The position numbers and the translations under genes are program-made. DNA of 64,000 nucleotides, taken from Halomontanus rarus. Lineage in GTDB: Archaea > Halobacteriota > Halobacteria > Halobacteriales > Natrialbaceae. Shown piece after piece: positions 18,130 through 27,462 of this stretch. Within the stretch, counting starts at the first letter, position 1; the number at the start of each line of letters is the position of its first letter. The notes under the pieces are model-generated. The model did not search any database. It was given only the letters and a program-made list of their open reading frames with translations, and was not told where the DNA came from. The stretch lies in contig NZ_CP071598.1 in the NCBI RefSeq assembly GCF_017357405.1, positions 186,001 through 250,000 of the forward strand. The letters are read 5' to 3'.

Positions 18130-19215
18130 ATGAGTTTGGATACAGAACGAGCCCGCAATGTGATAGTATATCTCATCGGTATACTCGCCGGGTTCAGATA
18201 CTACTGGGAACGGATCGGTCACGCGTTTATAACGCTCGTCGCGGTGACGACGATCACGTTCGCCCTGTTTCGATTGATGCCCGGAAATCCGGCACAAGCG
18301 ATGCGCGCAGAGTTCGAACGAAAACTCGGCGGGTCAGGTCAGGCCGCCGATCCCGAAATCATCGATCAGATGGTCCGTACGCACACGGGGTTCGATCCGA
18401 ATCAACCGATGCACATCCAGTACGTCGAGTACCTGCGAGACATCATCATCTACCAGGATTTCGGGCAGTCGATACAGTACGGCGATCCGGTATTCGATAT
18501 CCTCTTCGCAGCGATGCCGTGGTCTGTCTTCATCAGCGTCTACGGCCTTGCGTTCGGATACACGGCGAACATCCTCCTCGGTGCGGCGATGGCGTACAAG
18601 GAAGGATCGCGGTTCGACAGCTACTCGACCGTGCTCGCGACGTTCCTGAACTCGGTCCCCTACTACGTCGGCGCCATCCTCTTTCTCGCCTTCTTCGCGT
18701 ACAAACTCGGGTGGTTCCCCGGTAGCGGCCGATACAACACGAGGATCGATGCGGGGCTCAACGTCGACTTCATGTGGAGTATCGTTCACCACGGGACGTT
18801 GCCGATCATGTCGAGTTTCATCGTCGGATTCGGCGGCGGCGCACTCGCGATGCGCGGAAACTCCGTCCGAATCCTGGGTGAAGACTACCTCCGCGTCGCT
18901 CGACTCCGGGGAATTAGCTCGTCTCGAATCGCGACGCGATACGTCGCTCGGAACGCAATTTTGCCGCTGTACACGCAGATGATGATCGGCATCGCCGCAG
19001 TGTTCTCGAGCAGCGTCGTGCTCGAGTACATCTTCACCTATCCGGGGGTCGGCTGGTACACCTTCGATGCGATCCAGATGCGCGATTATCCGTTGTTGAT
19101 GGGATCGTTCCTGTTTTTCACGATCATCACGCTCGTCGGCATCCTCATCGCGGAATTCACGTACGGAATCGTCGACCCACGAGCGGGGTCGGGAGGTCAG
19201 AATGAGTCCTACTGA
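18130..19215 (+). CDS. Opp/Dpp ABC importer permease, OppB/DppB type
   Basis: A 361-residue inner-membrane subunit. One N-terminal helix (GHAFITLVAVTTITFALFRL) is followed by MPGNPAQAM and, after a long extracytoplasmic loop, about five more helices. The EAA loop that contacts the ATPases is present as EDYLRVARLRGISSSRIATRYVARNAILP. The start codon has its own promoter. The stop overlaps the start of the next permease by 14 bases, so the two are translated together and form the heterodimeric channel. This is a typical length for OppB. Confidence 0.93.
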   Translation: MSLDTERARNVIVYLIGILAGFRYYWERIGHAFITLVAVTTITFALFRLMPGNPAQAMRAEFERKLGGSGQAADPEIIDQMVRTHTGFDPNQPMHIQYVEYLRDIIIYQDFGQSIQYGDPVFDILFAAMPWSVFISVYGLAFGYTANILLGAAMAYKEGSRFDSYSTVLATFLNSVPYYVGAILFLAFFAYKLGWFPGSGRYNTRIDAGLNVDFMWSIVHHGTLPIMSSFIVGFGGGALAMRGNSVRILGEDYLRVARLRGISSSRIATRYVARNAILPLYTQMMIGIAAVFSSSVVLEYIFTYPGVGWYTFDAIQMRDYPLLMGSFLFFTIITLVGILIAEFTYGIVDPRAGSGGQNESY

Positions 19216-20314
19216 CGAAACTTCCACGGACGGCGGTGCACAGCTCAGCGACGATCAGTTGTTCGGCCAACTCGCCGAGACTGACAGCGTTCAGCTCTCG
19301 AACAGGGAGCGAGTCGACATCTTCCTGGATGCGTACGTGTTCACGCCCGGGCGGGTCGCCTGGAGCGACTGGCGAACGCGGTTGGGAATCATCATCATGG
19401 CGCTGTTCGTTCTGACGGGAACGGTCGGAACGCGGCTCGTCAACAGTCCGGGGACGAATCAGGCACCGGTAAATCACAAGCCGTTCGACGGCGGGCTCTC
19501 CGCGATTACCGAGGACGGCGGGTGGATCGATATCACGCAGACGTCGATCGGTTCCGTGTCGATCCCGTGGGTCGAGTTCTTCGCCCCGCTCGGGGCCAGC
19601 AACTTCGGGGAACCGATCGGTCGACAACTCGTCCACTCGACGCCGGACATGCTTCAGATGGTCATCGCCGGTTCGATCGTCTCCGTGGGGCTCGCGGCGA
19701 TCATCGGAATCACGGCCGGATACAAGGGTGGCAGAACCGACTCGGTTCTCATGTCCCTCACCGACATCGTGATGACGATGCCCGGCCTCCCGTTGATCAT
19801 CGTCATCGCGGCGATCTACCCGCCTCGACAGGCGTGGCTGGTCGGCGTCATCCTCGCGATCGATTCGTGGCCGGGGCTGGCACGCGCGCTCCGGTCACAG
19901 GTGCTGACGCTTCGCGAGGAATCGTACGTCGAAGCCTCGCGGACGATGGGGCTCTCTTCCAGAACGATCCTCTCGCGGGACATCACGCCGCAGTTGATGC
20001 CGTACATCCTCATCAACGCGGCACAGGCCGGACGCAGTGTCATCTTCCAATCGGTCGCGCTGTACTTCCTCGGGGTGCTTCCGTTCACCACCGCGAACTG
20101 GGGGATCATGATGGACACCGCATACACGGATGGATACGCGCTCGTCAACCTGAGTAACTTCTACCAGATCTTCTGGCCGATGATGGCGGTCATCATCATC
20201 TCGTTCGGGTTCATCCTGTTCTCGCAGGGGATGGACCGCGTGTTCAATCCCCGGATCAGAGCACGACACGCGAAGAAAGTCGGTGCCGACGAAGAGGACG
20301 CACCGACTCGCTGA
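19202..20314 (+). CDS. Opp/Dpp ABC importer permease, OppC/DppC type
   Basis: A 370-residue permease with the extended cytoplasmic N-terminus typical of OppC (TDSVQLSNRERVDIFLDAYV, then DWRTRLGIIIMALFVLTG). About six membrane segments follow. The EAA loop is REESYVEASRTMGLSSRTILSRDITPQLMP. It partners the OppB-like protein encoded immediately upstream, with an overlap of 14 bases. The residues between helix 1 and 2 are longer than in peptide transporters described in bacteria, but this is common in archaeal members. Confidence 0.93.
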   Translation: MSPTDETSTDGGAQLSDDQLFGQLAETDSVQLSNRERVDIFLDAYVFTPGRVAWSDWRTRLGIIIMALFVLTGTVGTRLVNSPGTNQAPVNHKPFDGGLSAITEDGGWIDITQTSIGSVSIPWVEFFAPLGASNFGEPIGRQLVHSTPDMLQMVIAGSIVSVGLAAIIGITAGYKGGRTDSVLMSLTDIVMTMPGLPLIIVIAAIYPPRQAWLVGVILAIDSWPGLARALRSQVLTLREESYVEASRTMGLSSRTILSRDITPQLMPYILINAAQAGRSVIFQSVALYFLGVLPFTTANWGIMMDTAYTDGYALVNLSNFYQIFWPMMAVIIISFGFILFSQGMDRVFNPRIRARHAKKVGADEEDAPTR

Positions 20315-20656
20315 CTCCCACCGACTCGTCTGTACTCGCTCTCGACGTTCGACGAGAGCCGGTGTAGATCCCGTTTTCGAGGTTGACTCCGATACCCGTT
20401 CGTTCACTCGTATCGCTCGAGTAACCGACAGCGCCCGTCGGAAGTCGATGATCACCCGATCGAACGTCGCCAGTGCGACCGGAGCGGAGAAGGGGTCGGT
20501 GCCATCGAAGGACCACAGCCGGCGTCGCTCCATCGAACTCTCGGGCGTACGGTGATTCGCTGGCCGTCACTCGTCTCGCCGACGTAGTGTGGTCCCCGTC
20601 GACGGTTGGGGGAGGCAAGGTTTATATCGATTTGTCGTGAATACGTCGAATACGTG
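20315..20656. other. Intergenic region with small-protein promoter
   Basis: 342 bases with no gene. TTTATATC at 20621-20628 lies about 33 bases before the ATG at 20657. Nothing else was recognised. Confidence 0.45.
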
Positions 20657-20917
20657 ATGTCCACAGCAGCTAATACGGATTCGAATTCGAGGAACGAGCT
20701 CCTCTACCGCCTCCTCAAGGAACTCCGGGGGTCGCTCCTGTTGTCGATGGTGGCGATCGGCTTCGTATTGATCTTCGTCGGAGTGATCTTCGAGAGCAGT
20801 ATTACCGTCTCCCAGCAAGACGATGTTCTCGCCGGGATGTTCGGCGTGTTCGGTGTCTCGGCGATCATCGGCGGTGGAGTGTGCTACATCGCGCTGAAGA
20901 TCCTCCACAGACGCTGA
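20657..20917 (+). CDS. Small membrane protein between permease and binding-protein genes
   Basis: An 86-residue protein starting MSTAANTDSNSR; an earlier in-frame ATG at 20606 lies upstream of the TATA box and is unlikely. A hydrophilic N-terminus with a basic stretch (LLYRLLKELRG) precedes two predicted membrane helices, LLLSMVAIGFVLIFVGVIF and GMFGVFGVSAIIGGGVCYIA. Its own promoter is visible. There is no known family. Together with the protein at 17606, it punctuates the ABC-importer cluster, which makes accessory roles possible but not demonstrated. Confidence 0.65.
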   Translation: MSTAANTDSNSRNELLYRLLKELRGSLLLSMVAIGFVLIFVGVIFESSITVSQQDDVLAGMFGVFGVSAIIGGGVCYIALKILHRR

Positions 20918-21273
20918 GTAGATCAATAGCGAAATTCGGACGCGATGAAGTAACCGTCGAACGTTCTATCACGGTCGAAGGGGAGACCGAGAGAATCGCT
21001 CTCCGTCGGCAGCTGGCGATCTCGATTCGACTGTCCCCGTGCGCTCGAATCTTCCGAATCGACCGGTAACACCAGTACGGGATTCGACGAGTCGACCGGA
21101 AATCGTGTCCGATTCGTTTTCGGTGCACAGCGTTTTGTTCGTCGACCTCGGCGTACCGTCGCCGTGCGGTGATTCAGCTTTCATCCCGAGCGAAACGGGT
21201 TGGTCAAGTCGCTTCAATGGTATAACTTAACACAGAAAGATATTTAGTGGGTTATTTGTAATATGAGTAGCGT
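20918..21273. other. Promoter region of the binding protein gene
   Basis: 356 bases with no gene. GATATTTAG at 21239-21247, about 30 bases before the ATG at 21274, is the likely TATA box. The abundant product expected of a binding-protein gene fits its separate promoter. Confidence 0.45.
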
Positions 21274-23181
21274 ATGCCGAATCCTGACAGAGATGATACC
21301 ATCACGTCCGCCCAAGAGTTCATCAACCGGCGGCAGATGATGGCTGCGACTACCGCAATGGTCACTGGTGGAGTAGCTGGTTGCCTCGGTGGTGACGACG
21401 GTAACGGTGGTAACGGTGGTAATGGTGGAAACGGTGGTAACGGCGGTAACGGCGGTAACGGCGGAAACGGCAGCGGCGGAGACCACACGATCACGACGTT
21501 CATGCAGTCCATTCCGGGAGAGATGAACTGGAACACGTGGGCTCCGAGTTACCCGTGGACGCCCTCCTGGATGCTACTCGAGCCGGTTCTTCGGTACTAC
21601 GCCGACGGTTCGATTTCTCTCGAGTTGATCGAGGACTGGGAATACGACCCGGACACCCAGGAATTGACGGTTCACCACAACGACGACTACCACTGGTGGA
21701 ACGGTGACGTGGCAAACGCCGCGGACAAGTACTGGTACGGCGAGGTGGCCCGTCTCCTCAGTCCGGAAGCCAGCAATTACGAGGCGCTCCACCTCGAGAA
21801 CGACGGCCAGACGATCGTTCGAGAGTACAAAGAGCCACAGAACCCGGAACTGGTCCAGTACGGCCTCGGCGGGTATCTCGGCGCCATGCATCGGGGCCAC
21901 CGCGACAAGTTCCGCCCGTGGGCCGAGGAACTTGCGGACGCCTCGACCGACGAGGAACGTCTCGACATCGAGGAGCGAATGGCAGAAGAGATGCCGCTGG
22001 ACATGGACACGTTCATCGACGAAGGCCTCGGATTGGGTCCGTTCAGGGCGGTCGAGTACGACGAACAGGGGATCTATTGCGAACTGTTCGACCAGCATCC
22101 CCACGCAGACCAGATCGAGATCGACAACCTCGACTACGTCCTCGCGTCCGGCGACGCGGTCGCCCAGCAGATGATCGGTGGCGACCTCGACTTCGGGTTC
22201 GGTCGCCTGTCGAACTGGATCGGCGACCAGAATCCGGATCACCTGGATACGATCGCTCCGTACGACGACACCTTCATGCGCAAACTCGAGTTCATGATGG
22301 ACGGACCTGGCTCGAAACACACGCGCACGCTGGAGTTCCGTCGGGCAGTTATCCACCTGCTCAACCTCGACTTCGTCTCTCAGAACTACGCTCCGCCGAG
22401 TAGACCTCGGACGCTACAGACGGGGATGCCGGAGGCAGTCACCGAGGAGTGGCTCGGCGATTACGTCGACGACTTCATCGAATACCCCGTGGAATCGGAC
22501 GAAGAAGGCGCGACCGAACTGCTAGAATCGGCCGGATACGAACAGAGCGGCGACGGCTGGGTGGACAGTGAGGGAGAGAGCGTCTCGCTTTCACTGGTCG
22601 TTCCCAGCTGGGCCGACAATCCCGCCCGAACCGTTACGGACCAGCTCTCGAACTTCGGGTTCGAAGTCGATCTGACCGCCCTGGAGGGGGCGGCGTACAA
22701 CGACCGCACGGAAGATCACGTCGACTTCGACCTGACGATGGCCAGCCACGGGGCGCTCGTCGCGCACCCGTCGTATTACTTCCGTCCCACTCACTCCGCC
22801 GGAAACGACCTGGGAGATGGCAACGTCATCGAAGGTGCGCTCGAAGACGGAGAAGAGTATTCGCCGTACAACGGCAAGGAGCTAATCGTCGAGGTCCCTG
22901 AAGAGGTCGGTCAGGAAGACCTCTCCGGATCGACCCAAGAGGTCAACCTCTACGAACTCTATCAAGACTGGCTGACCGTCCAGACCGAGGAAGAATCTCG
23001 AGAAATCGCCGAGACCTTCTCGTGGGTCTGGAACTTCTACCTGCCGGGCATCGACCAGTTCGAACCGGAGAGCGGCTCGTGGGGTAACGTCGAAAACTGG
23101 GACTACGACGTCAACAGCGACTGGGAAGCGTACCGCGGTGCGTTCCGCGCCCTGAAGCGCGGTCACATCTCCCCCAAGTAA
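21274..23181 (+). CDS. ABC importer substrate-binding lipoprotein, solute-binding family 5
   Basis: A 635-residue exported protein. The Tat motif is NRRQMMAA (R19-R20) and the lipobox is VAGC (C37), then a flexible linker of about nine Gly-Asn-Gly units (residues 43-70) tethers it away from the membrane. The remainder has family-5 features: NTWAPSYPWTPSWMLLEPVLRYY, an aromatic-rich YHWWNGD, and a C-terminal lobe ending GHISPK. It would deliver oligopeptides or oligosaccharides to the permeases upstream. Archaeal and Thermotoga members of this family often bind oligosaccharides, which fits the nearby polysaccharide genes. Confidence 0.93.
   Translation: MPNPDRDDTITSAQEFINRRQMMAATTAMVTGGVAGCLGGDDGNGGNGGNGGNGGNGGNGGNGGNGSGGDHTITTFMQSIPGEMNWNTWAPSYPWTPSWMLLEPVLRYYADGSISLELIEDWEYDPDTQELTVHHNDDYHWWNGDVANAADKYWYGEVARLLSPEASNYEALHLENDGQTIVREYKEPQNPELVQYGLGGYLGAMHRGHRDKFRPWAEELADASTDEERLDIEERMAEEMPLDMDTFIDEGLGLGPFRAVEYDEQGIYCELFDQHPHADQIEIDNLDYVLASGDAVAQQMIGGDLDFGFGRLSNWIGDQNPDHLDTIAPYDDTFMRKLEFMMDGPGSKHTRTLEFRRAVIHLLNLDFVSQNYAPPSRPRTLQTGMPEAVTEEWLGDYVDDFIEYPVESDEEGATELLESAGYEQSGDGWVDSEGESVSLSLVVPSWADNPARTVTDQLSNFGFEVDLTALEGAAYNDRTEDHVDFDLTMASHGALVAHPSYYFRPTHSAGNDLGDGNVIEGALEDGEEYSPYNGKELIVEVPEEVGQEDLSGSTQEVNLYELYQDWLTVQTEEESREIAETFSWVWNFYLPGIDQFEPESGSWGNVENWDYDVNSDWEAYRGAFRALKRGHISPK
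21400..21475 (+). repeat. In-frame Gly/Asn microsatellite
   Basis: A run of GGTAACGGT-type nonamers encodes the Gly-Asn linker of the binding protein. Its length is likely to vary between strains. Confidence 0.7.
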
Positions 23182-23252
23182 CGCGTCGACTCTCTCAACT
23201 CGCGCTTTCGACCGGGTGGTTCGAAATCTGTCGCTTCGATTTCCGTTGACCG

Positions 23253-23280
23253 TGTTTTTTGTGATCGGCACCGCCGATCA
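23253..23280 (+). terminator. T-tract plus inverted repeat after the binding protein gene
   Basis: Six Ts at 23255-23260 are followed by a perfect 8-base inverted repeat (TGATCGGC 23262-23269 and GCCGATCA 23273-23280, three-base loop). The T-tract is the typical archaeal termination signal; the hairpin could add to it. It is 70-100 bases after the stop codon. Confidence 0.45.
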
Positions 23281-23430
23281 GCCACGACGTGTGAACTGAT
23301 ACAGTCTCTCGTGCCCTCGAACGACCGGTCGCGACAGTCCCGACGACGAACGCGCTCGCGTCCGAACGTGAGATTCCTGTACCTCCGAAAGATCACTGCT
23401 ACTATATTTACCGATAGTCTTTCGCTCGTG

Positions 23431-23470
23431 AAAATCTTTATATCCTATGGTAATGGATTGATACGTGATG
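23431..23470 (+). promoter_or_regulatory. Conserved promoter/start block of lyase-like gene A
   Basis: The 40 bases ending at the start codon match those before paralogue C (48827-48866) at 35 positions, while the DNA further upstream is unrelated. It holds TTTATATC at 23437-23444 as TATA box. The conserved CCTATGGTAATGGATTGATAC after it covers the transcription start and is a good place for a repressor. Confidence 0.6.
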
Positions 23471-26400
23471 GCACAGCGCAATCAGCGCAGTAGTGACGAG
23501 ACTGACAGACGCCTCGACGGTGACCAAAACTGGTGCGGCGACGAGTTGTGTGACGTACGCGACCTCACGACGAATTTCGACGTTTCACGCCGCTCGATGT
23601 TGGCGGCGACGGGGGCGGGAATCCTCGGTGGGCTGGTGTCGGGAAGCGGGACCGTCGCGGCCCAGGACGACGACCGCTACCACCGCAAGACCCGACCGAC
23701 GATCTACACGGAGGCTATGCGCGAGAACGCTCGGCAGAACGTCGACAGGTACGACTGGGCGGCCAGTCAGCGCGACGCGGCCGTCGAGGGAGCCGACGAG
23801 CTGTTGGATCGATACGCGGGCGACGCGGCCGATCCCGACCTCGACGCCCTGTGGAGTCTGGTGACGTCCCAGAAGATCCCGCGCGGCGGCGGCCTCGCGT
23901 ACGAACGCGACATTCTCGGCGGGTACTCTGATCCGGGGACCGACCGACTGTGGAAGATCGAGACGACGGTCGACGACCCCCACGGTGACGGGAACCTGGT
24001 CGTGCCGACCAACGACTTCGCGGCCTACCGGGAGAGCGGGCTAGACGACCGCGGGATGTTCGACCCGGACCTCGCCGACGATCAGTACCTGGTCAACGAG
24101 GAGCACCCCGAGATGGGCGAGGGCTGGGGCGTCGACGACGGCTGGGGTTGGATCGACGAAAACGACGACCTCGGTGGTGGGGCGGGCAACCGGTGGAACT
24201 TCGTCGCCTACTACAACCACTGGTTCATCTGGCGGCCCGGCGGCGTCCGTCGAATTCTGGAAGCGCTGGCAGAGGCGTATCTGTTGAGCGGTGAGACGAC
24301 GTACGCCGTGGCCGGACTGACTATGCTCGACCGGATCGCCGACATCTACCCCGAGATGTCGACTCATCCCTACCGGCAGCCGGCGTTCTTCAACAACCAC
24401 GGCGGTCGACAGACCGGTCGCATCATCGGGAGCGGCTGGGAGGGGAACCTCGTCCGGTCTCTCTTGCCCACCTACGACGCGTTCTTCCCCGCGCTGGACG
24501 ATCGGGAGGTCGCCGACGAGGTGACGGCTTTCCTCGACGGGAAGACCGACGAGTACCCCGATCTCTCCGGGAAAGGGTCGGTCGTGGCGCTCCGCGAGAA
24601 CGTCGAGGAGAACTACGTCCAAGAGATCCTGACCGCTGCGAAGAACTCGGATATCTCCCCGGACAGGGGTCAGCGCCCCGCCGTCGCCGTCTCGGCGCGA
24701 GTCCAGGACGACACTCGCGACGGGGGCTACACCCGCGAAGCGCTCGAGTGGCTCTTCCAGCCCGGTGGCGAACGATTTACCGGCGATCAGTGGGACGAAG
24801 AGCCCGAGAACTGGAACACGACCGGCGGCGAGGTCCTCAAGCAGGTGGTCGACAACTGCGACCGCGACGGCTACTGGCACGAATCCGCGCAGCTGTACAA
24901 CCGAATCCAGATGAGTTCGATTCGGCAGGTTGCCGAGACGTTGAAGGGCTACGACGCGTTCGACGGCGCGGACCTCTACCAGCATCCGAAGATGCAGCAG
25001 GCACTCGCCATCAACTCGGATCTCGTCTTACTCGACACGCTGGCCCCGCAGATCGGCGACACCCACGCGTACAGCGGCGACCTCTGGTTGAGCGCGAGCG
25101 GAATCAGCGACGGGTACGAAGTGACCGGTTCCGACGAGTTCGCCCAGCTGTGGCACTTCGTGAACGGCTACTCCACGGCGGGGATCCGCGGTTCGATATT
25201 CGACACCGATCCGGACGATCTCGGCGACGAGATACAGGCGGTCATCGACGCCGAAGGACCCCTCGACCTGCCGAGCCAGAACCTCGCGGGTTACGGATTC
25301 GCTGCGCTTCGCGACGGCGAGAACTACCTGAACCGGTCGTTCGGGACGACCTACGACACCTCCGAGCTGTTCGTCGACGCCTCCGCGGGTGTCGACGACA
25401 GCTTCGACGAAGCCATCCAGTTCGAAGCGACCGGGGAGGGCGAGTGGTGGACGTTCGAGTTCGACGCCGAGGAGGCCGGCGAGTACGAACTGGAGATCGA
25501 AACGCTGTTCGTCTCGAGTTACGGCACCTACGAACTCTTCATCAACGGCGAATCGATCGATACCGTCGACTTCTACGCCGAGAGCTTCACCCGCGATACC
25601 GTCTCGTTCGTGGCGGACCTGCAGGCGGGGACCAACGAGATGCGCTGGGAGGTCGTCGGCGCGAACGACGACTCGAGCAACTACAAAATGGCCCTGTACA
25701 ACCTCACGCTGTTCGACGAGGAAGACAGGGAGATCCGCGACGGGATCGCCGAACAGGGCAACAGCAAGCGGGCGTTCTGGCTGTACTACGGCCGCACCGG
25801 ATTCGGCGGCGGCGGTACCGCCCACGGTCACCTCGACACGCTGAACCTCGGCGTGGCGGCCCACGGCATGGAACTCGCGCGCGATCTGGGCTATCCCGAT
25901 CAGACGGGAACTTACCCGCCGCGACAGTTCTTCACGGAGAACACGATCAGCCACAACACCGTCACGGTCGACGAGCGGGGACAGATAGAGCGGTGGGTCG
26001 GAACACCGCGACACTTCGACGGCAGTAGCGACCGCGTGAACCTGATCGACGTCGAGGCGTCCGACAGTTACGAGGTCACCGACGAGTACCGCCGGACGAC
26101 GGCGATGATCACCGTCGACGAGGAACACTCCTACGCGGTCGACTTCTTCCGCGTCGCGGGCGGCGACGATCACCGCTTCAGCTTCCACGGGACGAAAGCG
26201 ACCGTCGCGACGGAGGGGCTCGACCTCGAGGCCCAGGAGTCGGGGACCCTCGCCGGTCCGGACGTCGCTTTCGGCGACGACGACTACGACGACGCGATGT
26301 ACGACGACTCGATCGAACGCACCCCAGGGTCGGGTCTGAACTACTTCGACAACGTCGAGCGCGACGACGATCCCGCCGAGAAAGTCGTGATCGACTGGGA

Positions 26401-27265
26401 CGTCGAGGACCAGTTCGACGTCCGCGACGACGACGCCGAGGGGGTCCACATGCGACTGACCTCGTTCGGGGACTTCGACGAAGTCGAACTGGCGGACGGA
26501 TATCCGCCCAAGAGTTCCAGTAGCGCCCCGACCGAACCGTCGATCCGGTACGCGTTCCTCAACCGGAGCGGATCGGATCTCGACAGTACGTTCGTCTCGA
26601 CGATCGAACACTACGAGGACGAGCGCGCCGTCGAGTCGGTCGAAGAGGTCCACGTCGAGGGCGGCGACGGCCACGCGCTCAGGGTGGAACTCGCGACCGG
26701 CCGTACGGATTACGTCGTCTGCGCCTTCGACGACGGCGGAACGCTGACCGTCGACGATCGGTTCCAGATCCAGGGCTTCGTCGGCGTCGTCTCCTACGAG
26801 GACGGGAGCGACGACCCGACGTTCGCCTACCTCAACGACGGAACACTGGTGCGACCGTTGAACGGGGCGCCGCTCATCCAGCGCCCGTACGGCCACCTCA
26901 CGGGAACCGTGCGGGACTTCACGAGAGAGATGTCGCTCGAAAACGACCTCGACGTCCGGCTGCACGGTCACCAGCACGACGCCGTCGACCTCGACGATCA
27001 GGGGGCCACTAGCGCCGAATTCGTCTACGTCGACGCCGACGGCCCGGCGGGCGAGCGAAGCCAGCGGGCCAACGGTAACGGCGCCTACCCGATCGAGGGC
27101 ATCGACCTCGTACAGGGCAACCGGGTGCGAATCGACGTCGGCGAGAAGACGTTCACGCGGGACTTCGTCGACCCCGACCAGCTCGAAGCGGGCGGGTACA
27201 ACTACATCATCGACGAAGACGACGAAGTACAGATCCCGGTCGCCGAGACCTGGTCGGCCGAGTAA
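23468..27265 (+). CDS. Giant Tat-exported heparinase II/III-like protein A
   Basis: A 1265-residue protein. After an unusually long n-region comes a Tat signal (FDVSRRSML, R41-R42; cleavage after about GTVAAQ). There is then a helical domain of about 550 residues, a beta-sandwich module near 630-748 (DDSFDEAIQF to YNLTLFDEE), and the heparinase II/III-type C-terminal region with AHGHLDTLNLGVAAHGMEL (about 781) and ISHNTVTVDERGQ (about 828). The rest, to the end, is beta-rich. Family enzymes eliminate uronic acid-containing polysaccharides such as heparin-like glycosaminoglycans or alginate. A substrate cannot be read. It is leaderless with a strong promoter. Paralogues lie at 38269 and 48864. 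Confidence 0.85.
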   Translation: MAQRNQRSSDETDRRLDGDQNWCGDELCDVRDLTTNFDVSRRSMLAATGAGILGGLVSGSGTVAAQDDDRYHRKTRPTIYTEAMRENARQNVDRYDWAASQRDAAVEGADELLDRYAGDAADPDLDALWSLVTSQKIPRGGGLAYERDILGGYSDPGTDRLWKIETTVDDPHGDGNLVVPTNDFAAYRESGLDDRGMFDPDLADDQYLVNEEHPEMGEGWGVDDGWGWIDENDDLGGGAGNRWNFVAYYNHWFIWRPGGVRRILEALAEAYLLSGETTYAVAGLTMLDRIADIYPEMSTHPYRQPAFFNNHGGRQTGRIIGSGWEGNLVRSLLPTYDAFFPALDDREVADEVTAFLDGKTDEYPDLSGKGSVVALRENVEENYVQEILTAAKNSDISPDRGQRPAVAVSARVQDDTRDGGYTREALEWLFQPGGERFTGDQWDEEPENWNTTGGEVLKQVVDNCDRDGYWHESAQLYNRIQMSSIRQVAETLKGYDAFDGADLYQHPKMQQALAINSDLVLLDTLAPQIGDTHAYSGDLWLSASGISDGYEVTGSDEFAQLWHFVNGYSTAGIRGSIFDTDPDDLGDEIQAVIDAEGPLDLPSQNLAGYGFAALRDGENYLNRSFGTTYDTSELFVDASAGVDDSFDEAIQFEATGEGEWWTFEFDAEEAGEYELEIETLFVSSYGTYELFINGESIDTVDFYAESFTRDTVSFVADLQAGTNEMRWEVVGANDDSSNYKMALYNLTLFDEEDREIRDGIAEQGNSKRAFWLYYGRTGFGGGGTAHGHLDTLNLGVAAHGMELARDLGYPDQTGTYPPRQFFTENTISHNTVTVDERGQIERWVGTPRHFDGSSDRVNLIDVEASDSYEVTDEYRRTTAMITVDEEHSYAVDFFRVAGGDDHRFSFHGTKATVATEGLDLEAQESGTLAGPDVAFGDDDYDDAMYDDSIERTPGSGLNYFDNVERDDDPAEKVVIDWDVEDQFDVRDDDAEGVHMRLTSFGDFDEVELADGYPPKSSSSAPTEPSIRYAFLNRSGSDLDSTFVSTIEHYEDERAVESVEEVHVEGGDGHALRVELATGRTDYVVCAFDDGGTLTVDDRFQIQGFVGVVSYEDGSDDPTFAYLNDGTLVRPLNGAPLIQRPYGHLTGTVRDFTREMSLENDLDVRLHGHQHDAVDLDDQGATSAEFVYVDADGPAGERSQRANGNGAYPIEGIDLVQGNRVRIDVGEKTFTRDFVDPDQLEAGGYNYIIDEDDEVQIPVAETWSAE

Positions 27266-27462
27266 CTCGTCGCCGCCTCTCCCTTCGCGGGTCTCGTGTG
27301 ATGGAGATCTGCGTCCGCACGTATTCGCGGACGGATCGACCCGTTCGTTTTCGCGGCTGACGATGACGAGGAATAGAATCACGCGCCCACTGCAGATACC
27401 CGCTCCGGCGTCGTTCGCGGGAAAACGGTGAAGATGATCGCCCACCACGACACGTTCTAGGT

